This document shows positions 1 to 5,250 of a DNA stretch of 9,102 nucleotides, piece after piece. The stretch lies in contig JBGPGW010000137.1 of NCBI GenBank assembly GCA_041484095.1, positions 1 through 9,102 of the forward strand, written 5' to 3'. This DNA comes from JBGPGW01 sp041484095. GTDB lineage: Bacteria; Pseudomonadota; Alphaproteobacteria; CADEGL01. The notes under the pieces were generated by a model that searched no databases, was not told where the DNA came from, and worked only from the letters and a program-made list of their open reading frames with translations. Within the stretch, counting starts at the first letter, position 1. Each line of letters opens with the position of its first letter. A program made the position numbers and the translations under genes.

Positions 1-312
1 AAGCTCGCCGACATGCAGACGGAGATCGCGCTCGGCCTGCAGGGCTCGCTGCGCCTCGGGCGCATGATCGATGCCGGCACCGCGGCTCCGGAATCGACCT
101 CGCTCATGAAGCGCAACAATTGCGGCAAGGCGCTCGAGATCGCGCGCATGGCGCGCGACATGCACGGCGGCAACGGCGTCTCCGACGAGTTCCACGTCAT
201 CCGCCACATGATGAATCTGGAGGCCGTCAACACCTATGAGGGAACGCACGACATCCATGCGCTCATCCTCGGGCGCGCGCAGACCGGCATTCAGGCGTTC
301 ACGGGGGCGTAG
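1..312 (+). CDS. gcdH: Glutaryl-CoA dehydrogenase, C-terminal part (5' end outside window)
   Basis: The reading frame is open from base 1 and ends at TAG 310-312, giving the last 103 residues of an acyl-CoA dehydrogenase. The stretch NTYEGTHDIHALILGRA carries the catalytic-base glutamate of the family (codon 238-240). The THDIHALILGRA wording after it is typical of glutaryl-CoA dehydrogenase rather than of short- or medium-chain enzymes, and RNNCGKALEIAR and MHGGNGVSDEFHV upstream also fit GcdH. Members of this family oxidise and decarboxylate glutaryl-CoA to crotonyl-CoA in lysine and tryptophan breakdown, passing electrons to ETF through FAD. The FAD and N-terminal domains lie outside the window. 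The gene converges on the MarR gene, with 6 bp between stop codons and no obvious terminator hairpin. Family is certain; substrate is inferred from motif wording. Confidence 0.9.
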   Translation, partial: KLADMQTEIALGLQGSLRLGRMIDAGTAAPESTSLMKRNNCGKALEIARMARDMHGGNGVSDEFHVIRHMMNLEAVNTYEGTHDIHALILGRAQTGIQAFTGA

Positions 313-318
313 GGTCGT

Positions 319-894
319 TCAGCGCGACGCGCGGAATTTGACGCAGATCCGGCTCTTGTCGATGCTCGTGAGTGAATCGCCGTTGAGGCCGCAGCGAAAC
401 GAATCCGTCCCGCTCGCGCTGTCCTTGAGGTGACCGCACCGCTCGCAGGCGCCGAAGACCCGCGTGCCATAGCGTGACTGGAGCTCCGCCATCAGGCTGT
501 TGAGGCCTTCGACCATGGCGGCCCCGGTCTCGCCCGGCAGCTTTGCCGCGGCTTCCTCGATCTGACGGATCGGATCGAATTCGAGAAGGGCCGTCCCGGC
601 GGGAGTCACTTCCAGCGTCACCGACCGGCCATCGGCCCGGTGCCGATCCCGCCGGACGTATCCCTTATTCTCCAGGGCCCGGATCGTCTGGGACACCGTG
701 CCTTTGGTCGTGCCGAGGAACTCGGCGAGTGCCGTGGGCGAGCGCGAATACTGATTGGCTCGGGCGAGATAGCGTAGCGCATCCCATTGCGCCGGGTTCA
801 GCCCGCTCACGAACTGCAGGCAATGCGTCGCGCGGCCGATGCGATTCAAGAGGTCGGCAACGTCTGATTTCAATGGGTTAGCGTCAGTCTTCAT
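319..894 (-). CDS. MarR-family transcriptional regulator with C-terminal four-cysteine extension
   Basis: This 191-residue protein has a MarR winged-helix core: an N-terminal helix, a helix-turn-helix around residues 52-80 (SPTALAEFLGTTKGTVSQTI and the following ALENKGYV), and a wing at 82-97 (RDRHRADGRSVTLEVT). MarR proteins bind palindromic operators as dimers and are usually relieved by ligands, oxidants or metals. After about residue 145 it extends past an ordinary MarR with C150-x2-C153-x14-C168-x15-C184, a spacing that could bind zinc or an Fe-S cluster or form redox disulfides; C25 is a fifth cysteine. I recall similar Cys-rich tails on other alphaproteobacterial MarR proteins but know no assigned role. 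The gene starts at ATG 894-892 without a clear Shine-Dalgarno sequence. It is divergent from the sigma-32 gene, and the shared gap holds a perfect palindrome that is its likely operator. Family is certain; the target is inferred. Confidence 0.9.
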   Translation of the reverse strand: MKTDANPLKSDVADLLNRIGRATHCLQFVSGLNPAQWDALRYLARANQYSRSPTALAEFLGTTKGTVSQTIRALENKGYVRRDRHRADGRSVTLEVTPAGTALLEFDPIRQIEEAAAKLPGETGAAMVEGLNSLMAELQSRYGTRVFGACERCGHLKDSASGTDSFRCGLNGDSLTSIDKSRICVKFRASR

Positions 895-923
895 GGCTCG
901 TCAGGGTTGAATCTCTAGAATTC

Positions 924-952
924 TTGATCGGAAACGCCCGGCCCTCTATAGT
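924..952 (+). promoter_or_regulatory. Predicted sigma-70 type promoter of the sigma-32 gene
   Basis: TTGATC at 924-929 and TATAGT at 947-952 are separated by exactly 17 bp. The -10 box matches the consensus at 5 of 6 positions and the -35 box has the key TTGA. Transcription would start near 958-960, leaving a leader of about 55 nt before the ATG at 1015, with AGAAGGAAAG at 994-1003 as the ribosome binding site. The -10 and predicted start lie inside the 949-967 palindrome, so a bound repressor would block polymerase. Read from sequence only; no start site is mapped. Confidence 0.6.
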
Positions 953-967
953 ATCGACTCGATACTA
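949..967. promoter_or_regulatory. Perfect 19-bp inverted repeat, probable MarR operator
   Basis: TAGTATCGACTCGATACTA is two perfectly complementary 9-bp arms around a single central C; the symmetry stops at bases 948 and 968. Size and spacing suit a dimeric winged-helix regulator. The site lies between the divergent MarR and sigma-32 start codons (54 bp from one, 47 bp from the other) and overlaps the sigma-gene -10 box. A -10-like TACTAT also reads on the minus strand within it, so it could serve for autorepression as well. That the neighbouring MarR binds here is inference from position and shape. Confidence 0.7.
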
Positions 968-1014
968 AACTCATCGGCCGTATCAAGCATTACAGAAGGA
1001 AAGTCTGTCCAACA

Positions 1015-1896
1015 ATGTCCTTTGTCAATTCGGCCAATACCGAGCGGAGCGACAGGCGCTACATCGCAGCGGCGATGGAGGCCCCCTATCTCGAGCGCTC
1101 GTATGAACAGGCCCTCGCCCGGCGCTGGCGTGATGCGAAGGACGAGGCGGCGCTCCATGAGCTGATCGCGAGCCATGCCCGGCTCGTCGTTCGCGTCGCC
1201 TGGGATTTCCGGCGGAGCGGCCTGCCGCTCGGCGATCTCGTCCAGGAAGGCAATATCGGGCTCGCCCAGGCGGCGGCGCGATTCGACCCGGAACGCAATG
1301 TGCGCTTCGCCACCTATGCGGGCTGGTGGATCATGGCCGAGATTCAGGACTTCATCCTCCGCAACGCCTCGATCGTCCGCTTCGCGACGACTCCGGTCCA
1401 CCGCAGCCTGTTCTTCAAGCTCCGGCGCATCCGTGCCCAGCGCGCGACGCTGCCTGACGGATCGCTGCCCTCGGCCGAGCGCGAGGCGCTGGCGAAGGAG
1501 CTCGACGTGCCGCTCGCGGACGTCGAGCGGATCGATTCGAGCCTCGCCCGCGGCGATCAGTCCTTGAGCGCCACGCGCGAATCCGATGACTCCGAGCCGT
1601 TGCAGGACATGCTGGCGGATCCGGGCCCCTCGCCCGAAGAGATCGTCATCGAATCGGTCGACCGAGACCTGCGCCGCACGCGCCTGCGTGAAGCACTCAA
1701 CCGTCTCACGCCGCGCGAGCGGAAAATCATCGCCCAGCGCTTTCTCGGCGAGCGCCGTCAGACGCTGGCGGAGATCGGCGAGACCTTCGGCGTCAGCAAG
1801 GAACGGATTCGCCAGCTCGAAGCCAAGGCACTGGCGAAGCTCGAACTGGCACTCCGCGATCCCGACGGGGGCCACAGCGACCTCCTGGCCCCGTAA
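1015..1896 (+). CDS. rpoH: RNA polymerase sigma-32 (RpoH-like) alternative sigma factor
   Basis: This 293-residue protein is a group 3 sigma factor, near the usual RpoH length. Region 1.2/2.1 starts near residue 24 (PYLERSYEQALARRW). Region 2.2 is at about 70-90 (LPLGDLVQEGNIGLAQAAARF), and 2.3-2.4 at 91-121 (NVRFATYAGWWIMAEIQDFI and the following LRNASIVR) with the paired tryptophans W104-W105 used in promoter melting. The RpoH-specific box is HRSLFFKLRR at 129-138. Region 4 covers about 220-280, with the -35-reading helix-turn-helix near 249-270 (TLAEIGETFGVSKERIRQLE). Such factors direct polymerase to heat-shock or oxidative-stress genes. The RpoH box and the normally conserved RNWxIVR (here RNASIVR) are altered, suggesting a secondary paralogue rather than the housekeeping RpoH. 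The start ATG 1015 follows AGAAGGAAAG at 994-1003. The gene is divergent from MarR and downstream of an operator-like palindrome. The regulon cannot be told from sequence. Confidence 0.92.
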   Translation: MSFVNSANTERSDRRYIAAAMEAPYLERSYEQALARRWRDAKDEAALHELIASHARLVVRVAWDFRRSGLPLGDLVQEGNIGLAQAAARFDPERNVRFATYAGWWIMAEIQDFILRNASIVRFATTPVHRSLFFKLRRIRAQRATLPDGSLPSAEREALAKELDVPLADVERIDSSLARGDQSLSATRESDDSEPLQDMLADPGPSPEEIVIESVDRDLRRTRLREALNRLTPRERKIIAQRFLGERRQTLAEIGETFGVSKERIRQLEAKALAKLELALRDPDGGHSDLLAP

Positions 1897-1935
1897 AGCC
1901 GGCGAGCCGCCAGCCACGGAGGCGCCCGCTGGGGA

Positions 1936-2056
1936 CTCATGCTTCGTCCCTCGACAGGCTCGGGATGAGGAAGCTCAGCATGAGGGTTTTGATTCATTGT
2001 CCTGGTCCTCATCCTGAGCCTGTCGAAGGCTCATCCCGAGCGACCGAGGGATGAGG
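1936..2056. repeat. Composite palindromic repeat cluster, family 1, locus A
   Basis: Between the convergent sigma-32 and 3-hydroxyisobutyrate dehydrogenase genes lies a nested set of inverted repeats. CTCATGCT (1936-1943) pairs with AGCATGAG (1977-1984) and encloses a degraded copy with TCGACAGGCTCGGGATGAGG. A second, inverted copy (TCCTCATCCTGAGCCTGTCG, from about 2006) is followed by a clean stem, CTCATCCC (2030-2037) with GGGATGAG (2048-2055). The cores match the repeats at 3763-3821 and 7662-7734, but this copy is more mosaic. Lying between two gene ends, it could stop transcription in both directions; no T-tract supports a classical terminator. Confidence 0.7.
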
Positions 2057-2061
2057 CGTCG

Positions 2062-2952
2062 CTAAGATCGTCCCTTCAACATCCGGATGATGCCGGAGAA
2101 ATCCAGCTCGGCATGCCCCGCGTTGCAGAAAAGGGCGTAAAGCGCGCTCGCCTCCGCGCCGAGCGGCGTCGCGGCACCCGCGCTCGCCGCCGCCTGCTGG
2201 GCGAGCCGCAAATCCTTCAGCATCATCGCCGCCGTGAAGCCGGGCTTGTAGTCGCGGTTGGACGGTGCCGTCGGCACGAGGCCGGGCTCGGGGCAATAGG
2301 TCGTCAGCGACCAGCACTGGCCCGAGGATTTCGAGCTGATCTCGAACAGCTTCGCCGCATCGAGCCCGAGCTTCTCGGCGAGCGCGAAGGCCTCGCCGAC
2401 GGCGATCATCGAGACGCCGAGAATCATGTTGTTGCAGATCTTCGCGGCCTGCCCCGCACCCGACGGTCCGGCATGGACGACCGTCTTGCCCATGCACCGG
2501 AGAACGGGCTCCGCCCGCGCGAAGGCGGGCGCGCTTCCCCCCACCATGAAGGTGAGCGTCGCGGCCTCGGCACCCGCGACACCGCCCGAGACGGGCGCAT
2601 CGAGCATGGCGAATCCCGCGCGCTCCGCCGCCGTGCCGACGGCGCGCGCGCTTTCGACGTCGATTGTCGAGCAATCGATGAAGAGCGCGCCCTTCCGCGC
2701 CGCCCCGATCAGGCCGTCCGGAGCCGTGTAGACCGCGCGCACATGCTGTCCCGCCGGCAGCATGGTCACGACGATCTCGGCATTCGCCGCGGCCGCCGCG
2801 GCCGAATCCGCGCGTGCGGCCCCGTCGCGCACCGAGGCATCGAGCTTTTGGGCCACGACATCGAAGGCCGCCACGCCATGCCCGGCCTTGAGCAAGTTTC
2901 GCACCATGGGGCCGCCCATGTTGCCGAGGCCGACGAATCCGATCGCTGCCAT
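2062..2952 (-). CDS. mmsB: 3-hydroxyisobutyrate dehydrogenase
   Basis: This 296-residue protein is full length for the beta-hydroxyacid dehydrogenase family. It has an N-terminal Rossmann motif, GFVGLGNMGGPM (residues 5-16), for NAD(P). The substrate-binding signature is DAPVSGG (118-124), the catalytic segment is GAGQAAKICNN (165-175) with the catalytic lysine K171 and N175, and the C-terminal helix motif is MLKDLRLA (244-251). It should oxidise 3-hydroxyisobutyrate to methylmalonate semialdehyde in valine degradation. The start is ATG 2952-2950, preceded by AAGAGGAG about 9 nt upstream. The same frame stays open far upstream, but nothing there is dehydrogenase-like and the Rossmann motif begins right after this ATG. 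The gene follows the C13 peptidase gene by 29 bp on the same strand, so the two are probably co-transcribed. A hydrolase making its substrate is encoded two genes upstream, which supports this substrate over tartronate semialdehyde. Reductase relatives of similar sequence are the main alternative. Confidence 0.93.
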   Translation of the reverse strand: MAAIGFVGLGNMGGPMVRNLLKAGHGVAAFDVVAQKLDASVRDGAARADSAAAAAANAEIVVTMLPAGQHVRAVYTAPDGLIGAARKGALFIDCSTIDVESARAVGTAAERAGFAMLDAPVSGGVAGAEAATLTFMVGGSAPAFARAEPVLRCMGKTVVHAGPSGAGQAAKICNNMILGVSMIAVGEAFALAEKLGLDAAKLFEISSKSSGQCWSLTTYCPEPGLVPTAPSNRDYKPGFTAAMMLKDLRLAQQAAASAGAATPLGAEASALYALFCNAGHAELDFSGIIRMLKGRS

Positions 2953-2981
2953 CCCCCTCGCTCCTCTTCTCGCCGCCGCTT

Positions 2982-3719
2982 CTATCCACCACCCGGGCGC
3001 GGCAGCGACAGGCCTTCGACATTGCGGCCGAAGAACGCCTGCGGTTGCGAGGCCTCCTCGACCCAGCCCGTCTCGAGATCCTCGATGCATTCGACGGTCT
3101 GGTCGAAAAGCTGACGCCAGGTGAGCGAGCGTTCGATCTCGTCGAGCAGGCAGCCGTCGAAATAGGTGTAGCGCAGGTTGAAGTCGCAGCCGAAGGACGA
3201 CCGGTCGCGCCGCGCCGCCGTGAGGATGATCCGATTGGGTTTCTTCGCCTCCTCGCGGAGGAACGTGCCGGCATGGCAGCCCGAGACGACGGCGATGGTC
3301 GGCACGTTGGCGCAGTAGGTGTCGAGCGCCTTCTGCAGGTCTTCGGGATAGAGCTTCTCGTTGTTCACGCGGTCGCGCTTGAGGTAGAGGCCGTGCTCCG
3401 TCCCGTGCGAGGTGAAATAGAGGAGGCAGCCGTCCGACGGGCCGATCTTCAGCGAATCGAGCGCGCCGAACAGATTCTTCGTGGTCGCCTCCTGCGGCCC
3501 GCGCAGGAAGACACGCGCCGAGCTCAAGATCCGGATGTCGGCGATCCCGCGTTGCTTGAACCGGTTCGAGAGAGTCCGGATCGCATTGTCGAAAACGGGG
3601 ATCGAATCGTCGCCCGCGACGAGCACCGCCTTCCAATGGATCGACTGCGCCGGCGCGCTCGCCGTCGCCGCCACGAGAAAGGCGAGAGCCAATCCGAATG
3701 CCAGCTTCAATCGTCCCAT
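2982..3719 (-). CDS. Secreted legumain-like cysteine peptidase (peptidase family C13)
   Basis: The protein has 245 residues from ATG 3719. An upstream in-frame GTG at 3725 is possible, but it overlaps the strong GGAAGGAGT ribosome binding site (3732-3724), so ATG 3719 is preferred. Residues 1-24 form a signal peptide: R3 and K5, then LAFGLALAFLVAATA, with probable cleavage after APA24; no lipobox. The mature part has the caspase-like C13 layout: an early strand AVLVAGDDSIPVFDNA, catalytic His105 in YFTSHG, and catalytic Cys148 in VVSGCHAG. Six cysteines in the mature chain could form disulfides in the periplasm. C13 enzymes include plant and animal legumains and the GPI transamidase subunit; bacterial members are little studied and usually Asn/Asp-directed if active. 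The gene sits between the 3-hydroxyisobutyryl-CoA hydrolase and 3-hydroxyisobutyrate dehydrogenase genes, an odd place for a secreted peptidase. Family and catalytic pair are well supported; substrate and role are unknown. Confidence 0.85.
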   Translation of the reverse strand: MGRLKLAFGLALAFLVAATASAPAQSIHWKAVLVAGDDSIPVFDNAIRTLSNRFKQRGIADIRILSSARVFLRGPQEATTKNLFGALDSLKIGPSDGCLLYFTSHGTEHGLYLKRDRVNNEKLYPEDLQKALDTYCANVPTIAVVSGCHAGTFLREEAKKPNRIILTAARRDRSSFGCDFNLRYTYFDGCLLDEIERSLTWRQLFDQTVECIEDLETGWVEEASQPQAFFGRNVEGLSLPRPGGG

Positions 3720-3762
3720 CGCCACTCCTTCCGTACCCGCGATCGCCGAAACCTGAGACGGG

Positions 3763-3821
3763 CCTCTCCTTCGACAAGCTCAGGATGAGGCCCTCATGCT
3801 GAGCTTGTCGAAGCATGAGGG
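3763..3821. repeat. Inverted pair of palindromic repeats, family 1, locus B
   Basis: Two abutting imperfect palindromes lie in opposite orientation. The first (3763-3790) contains CTTCGACAAGCTCAGGATGA; the second (3791-3821) contains CTGAGCTTGTCGAAG between stem arms CCCTCATGCT and AGCATGAGGG. The pair is in the 138-bp gap between the hydrolase stop (3858) and the C13 peptidase start (3719), so it may stabilise or stop the upstream message and separate the peptidase transcript. The second unit is almost identical to the one at 7706-7734. Confidence 0.8.
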
Positions 3822-3857
3822 CCAAGGCGACATGACACGCTACTGCGATTCCTAATA

Positions 3858-4919
3858 CTACTCGAAGACGAGGTCGCCGGCACCGAGCGGCGCGAACCAG
3901 GCTTCGACTGCGGCTCGACTGACCTCGGCCAAAGTCGCCGGCTGCCACCGGGGTGCGCGGTCCTTGTCGATCACCGCCGCGCGCACGCCCTCGTAGAAAT
4001 CATGCGCCGCCATCGCGCGCTGGACGAGACGATACTCCATCACCATGCATTCCTCGAAGCCGAGTTCGGCCCCGCGCGCGATCTCTTCGAGCGTGACCTT
4101 CTGACAGAGGGGTGATTTCTCCGCCATCGCCCCGAGCGTCGCCATGGCCCGAGCGCTCCCATCGGCCTTCAACGCGGCTTCGATCGCCTCGACCGTCGGC
4201 AGGCCGAAACAGCGATCGATGGAAGCGCGGTGCTCCGCAAGCGGCGGCGGTCCCGCATCCTCCCCGAACTCGGCGAGCATCTCCTCGATCACCTCGTAGG
4301 CGTCCGTCGAGAGGCCGGGATGGCGCAAGGCCGCGACGAACTCGTCGAGCCGCGCGCTCGGCACGGTGTGCGTGGCGATCCCGGCGTAATGGCAATCCGC
4401 CGCCATGAGGCGCGCGCCGGTCAGGCCGAGATAGGCACCGAGCTGTCCGGGGCAGCGCGGCAGGAAATAGCTCCCGCCCACATCGGGGAAGAGGCCGATG
4501 CCCGTCTCCGGCATGGCGAAGAGCGTGCGCTCGGTCGCGACGCGGTGCGAGCCGTGGATCGCGACGCCCACCCCGCCCCCCATCGTGACGCCGTCGATCA
4601 GCGCGACATAGGGCTTGGCGTAGCGCTTGATGCGGCGGTTGAGACGGTACTCCTCCCGGTAGAAATCCACCGTCAGCGTGCCTGTCTTGCTTCGGCCGGA
4701 TTCGTAGAGCGCGCGAATGTCGCCGCCCGAGCAGAAGGCGCGCCCGCCCGCGCCGCGGATGACGATGAGACGGATCGCGTGGTCCTCCGCCCAGAGCGCC
4801 AACTGCCGGTCGAGCACGCGCACCATGTCGAGCGTCAAGGCGTTCAGGGCCTGCGGCCGGTTGAGCGTGATCACGCCCACGCCGCCGGCGGCGTCGAACA
4901 GGATGTCGCCCGAATTCAT
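3858..4919 (-). CDS. 3-hydroxyisobutyryl-CoA hydrolase (crotonase superfamily)
   Basis: This 353-residue protein matches the usual length of bacterial 3-hydroxyisobutyryl-CoA hydrolases and is clearly longer than simple enoyl-CoA hydratases (about 260). It begins with the crotonase opening GVGVITLNRPQALNAL (residues 13-28). Oxyanion-hole segments are FCSGGDIRALYE (62-73) and DGVTMGGGVG (109-118). The hydrolase signature MPETGIGLFPDVGGSYFLPR (136-155) has E138 and D146 spaced as the catalytic Glu/Asp pair of human HIBCH. The C-terminal DFYEGVRAAVIDKDRAPRW is also typical of this subfamily. It frees 3-hydroxyisobutyrate from CoA in valine degradation, avoiding build-up of reactive methacrylyl-CoA. 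ATG 4919 is chosen because the conserved N-terminus starts there, although no good Shine-Dalgarno sequence precedes it. The next genes on both sides along the strand that are metabolic encode the preceding oxidation and the following dehydrogenase step. A general enoyl-CoA hydratase is unlikely given length and C-terminus. Confidence 0.93.
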   Translation of the reverse strand: MNSGDILFDAAGGVGVITLNRPQALNALTLDMVRVLDRQLALWAEDHAIRLIVIRGAGGRAFCSGGDIRALYESGRSKTGTLTVDFYREEYRLNRRIKRYAKPYVALIDGVTMGGGVGVAIHGSHRVATERTLFAMPETGIGLFPDVGGSYFLPRCPGQLGAYLGLTGARLMAADCHYAGIATHTVPSARLDEFVAALRHPGLSTDAYEVIEEMLAEFGEDAGPPPLAEHRASIDRCFGLPTVEAIEAALKADGSARAMATLGAMAEKSPLCQKVTLEEIARGAELGFEECMVMEYRLVQRAMAAHDFYEGVRAAVIDKDRAPRWQPATLAEVSRAAVEAWFAPLGAGDLVFE

Positions 4920-4948
4920 TGCGCGAGGTCATTCAGCATGTTCAAAGA

Positions 4949-5118
4949 CCCACCCCCTCCTCAACATGGCCCACCCCCTCCCGTTGGACCGCTTCGCGCT
5001 CCAACCCCCCTTCCAGGGGGAGGAAAAATGTAAGTGCGTCCGGCACATTCGCGTCGCCGAGGGCAGACCTCCTTTATTCCCTCCCCCCTTGAGAGGGAGG
5101 GCCAGGGAGGGGGGTGGG
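4949..5118. repeat. Intergenic element of two inverted C/G-rich palindromic modules, family 2
   Basis: The 331-bp gap between the hydrolase and acyl-CoA dehydrogenase genes (4920-5250) holds no credible gene. Most of it is this element. CCCACCCCCTCC occurs at 4949-4960 and again at 4970-4981; its inverted form GGAGGGGGGTGGG (one extra G) closes the element at 5106-5118. Module 1 contains a stem GTTGGA (4983-4988) with TCCAAC (5000-5005), with inner CGC/GCG pairing, and ends GGGGGAGGAA (5016-5024 region). Module 2, read on the minus strand, likewise starts CCCACCCCCC and ends GGGGGGAGGGAA, and has a 7-bp stem CCCTCCC (5079-5085) with GGGAGGG (5095-5101). The remainder, 5119-5250, shows only the small hairpin at 5123-5139. 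Confidence 0.6.
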
Positions 5119-5122
5119 ATCG

Positions 5123-5139
5123 CGCGATTGAGAATCGCG
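5123..5139. other. Perfect 7-bp hairpin downstream of the acyl-CoA dehydrogenase gene
   Basis: CGCGATT-GAG-AATCGCG forms a perfect stem with a 3-nt loop, 112 bp past the dehydrogenase stop on the minus strand. No T-run follows on either strand, so an intrinsic terminator is not supported; it could still protect an mRNA 3' end. Confidence 0.45.
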
Positions 5140-5250
5140 TTGACCAAATGCGCGCCTCCGAAAACTTCTCTGCGGAAGCGTGTCTCATCCTCACCTTCAT
5201 TTGTTCGCATCGTCACGGACGACGACATCGAGGCCTGCATCATTGAGGTC

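Noticed and set aside
946..1917. 323-residue open frame antisense to the sigma-32 gene
   Set aside because: It mirrors the sigma-32 coding region, has no recognisable domain, and would cross the divergent promoter and operator.
3720..3725. GTG 3725 as start of the C13 peptidase
   Set aside because: The GTG overlaps the GGAAGGAGT ribosome binding site, whereas ATG 3719 has proper spacing and gives a normal signal peptide.
2953..3948. Upstream extension of the 3-hydroxyisobutyrate dehydrogenase frame to about 628 residues
   Set aside because: The Rossmann motif starts right after ATG 2952, which has a good ribosome binding site. The extension is Arg/Ala-rich, covers the C13 peptidase gene in another frame and runs through a repeat pair; it is an open frame by GC bias, not a fusion.
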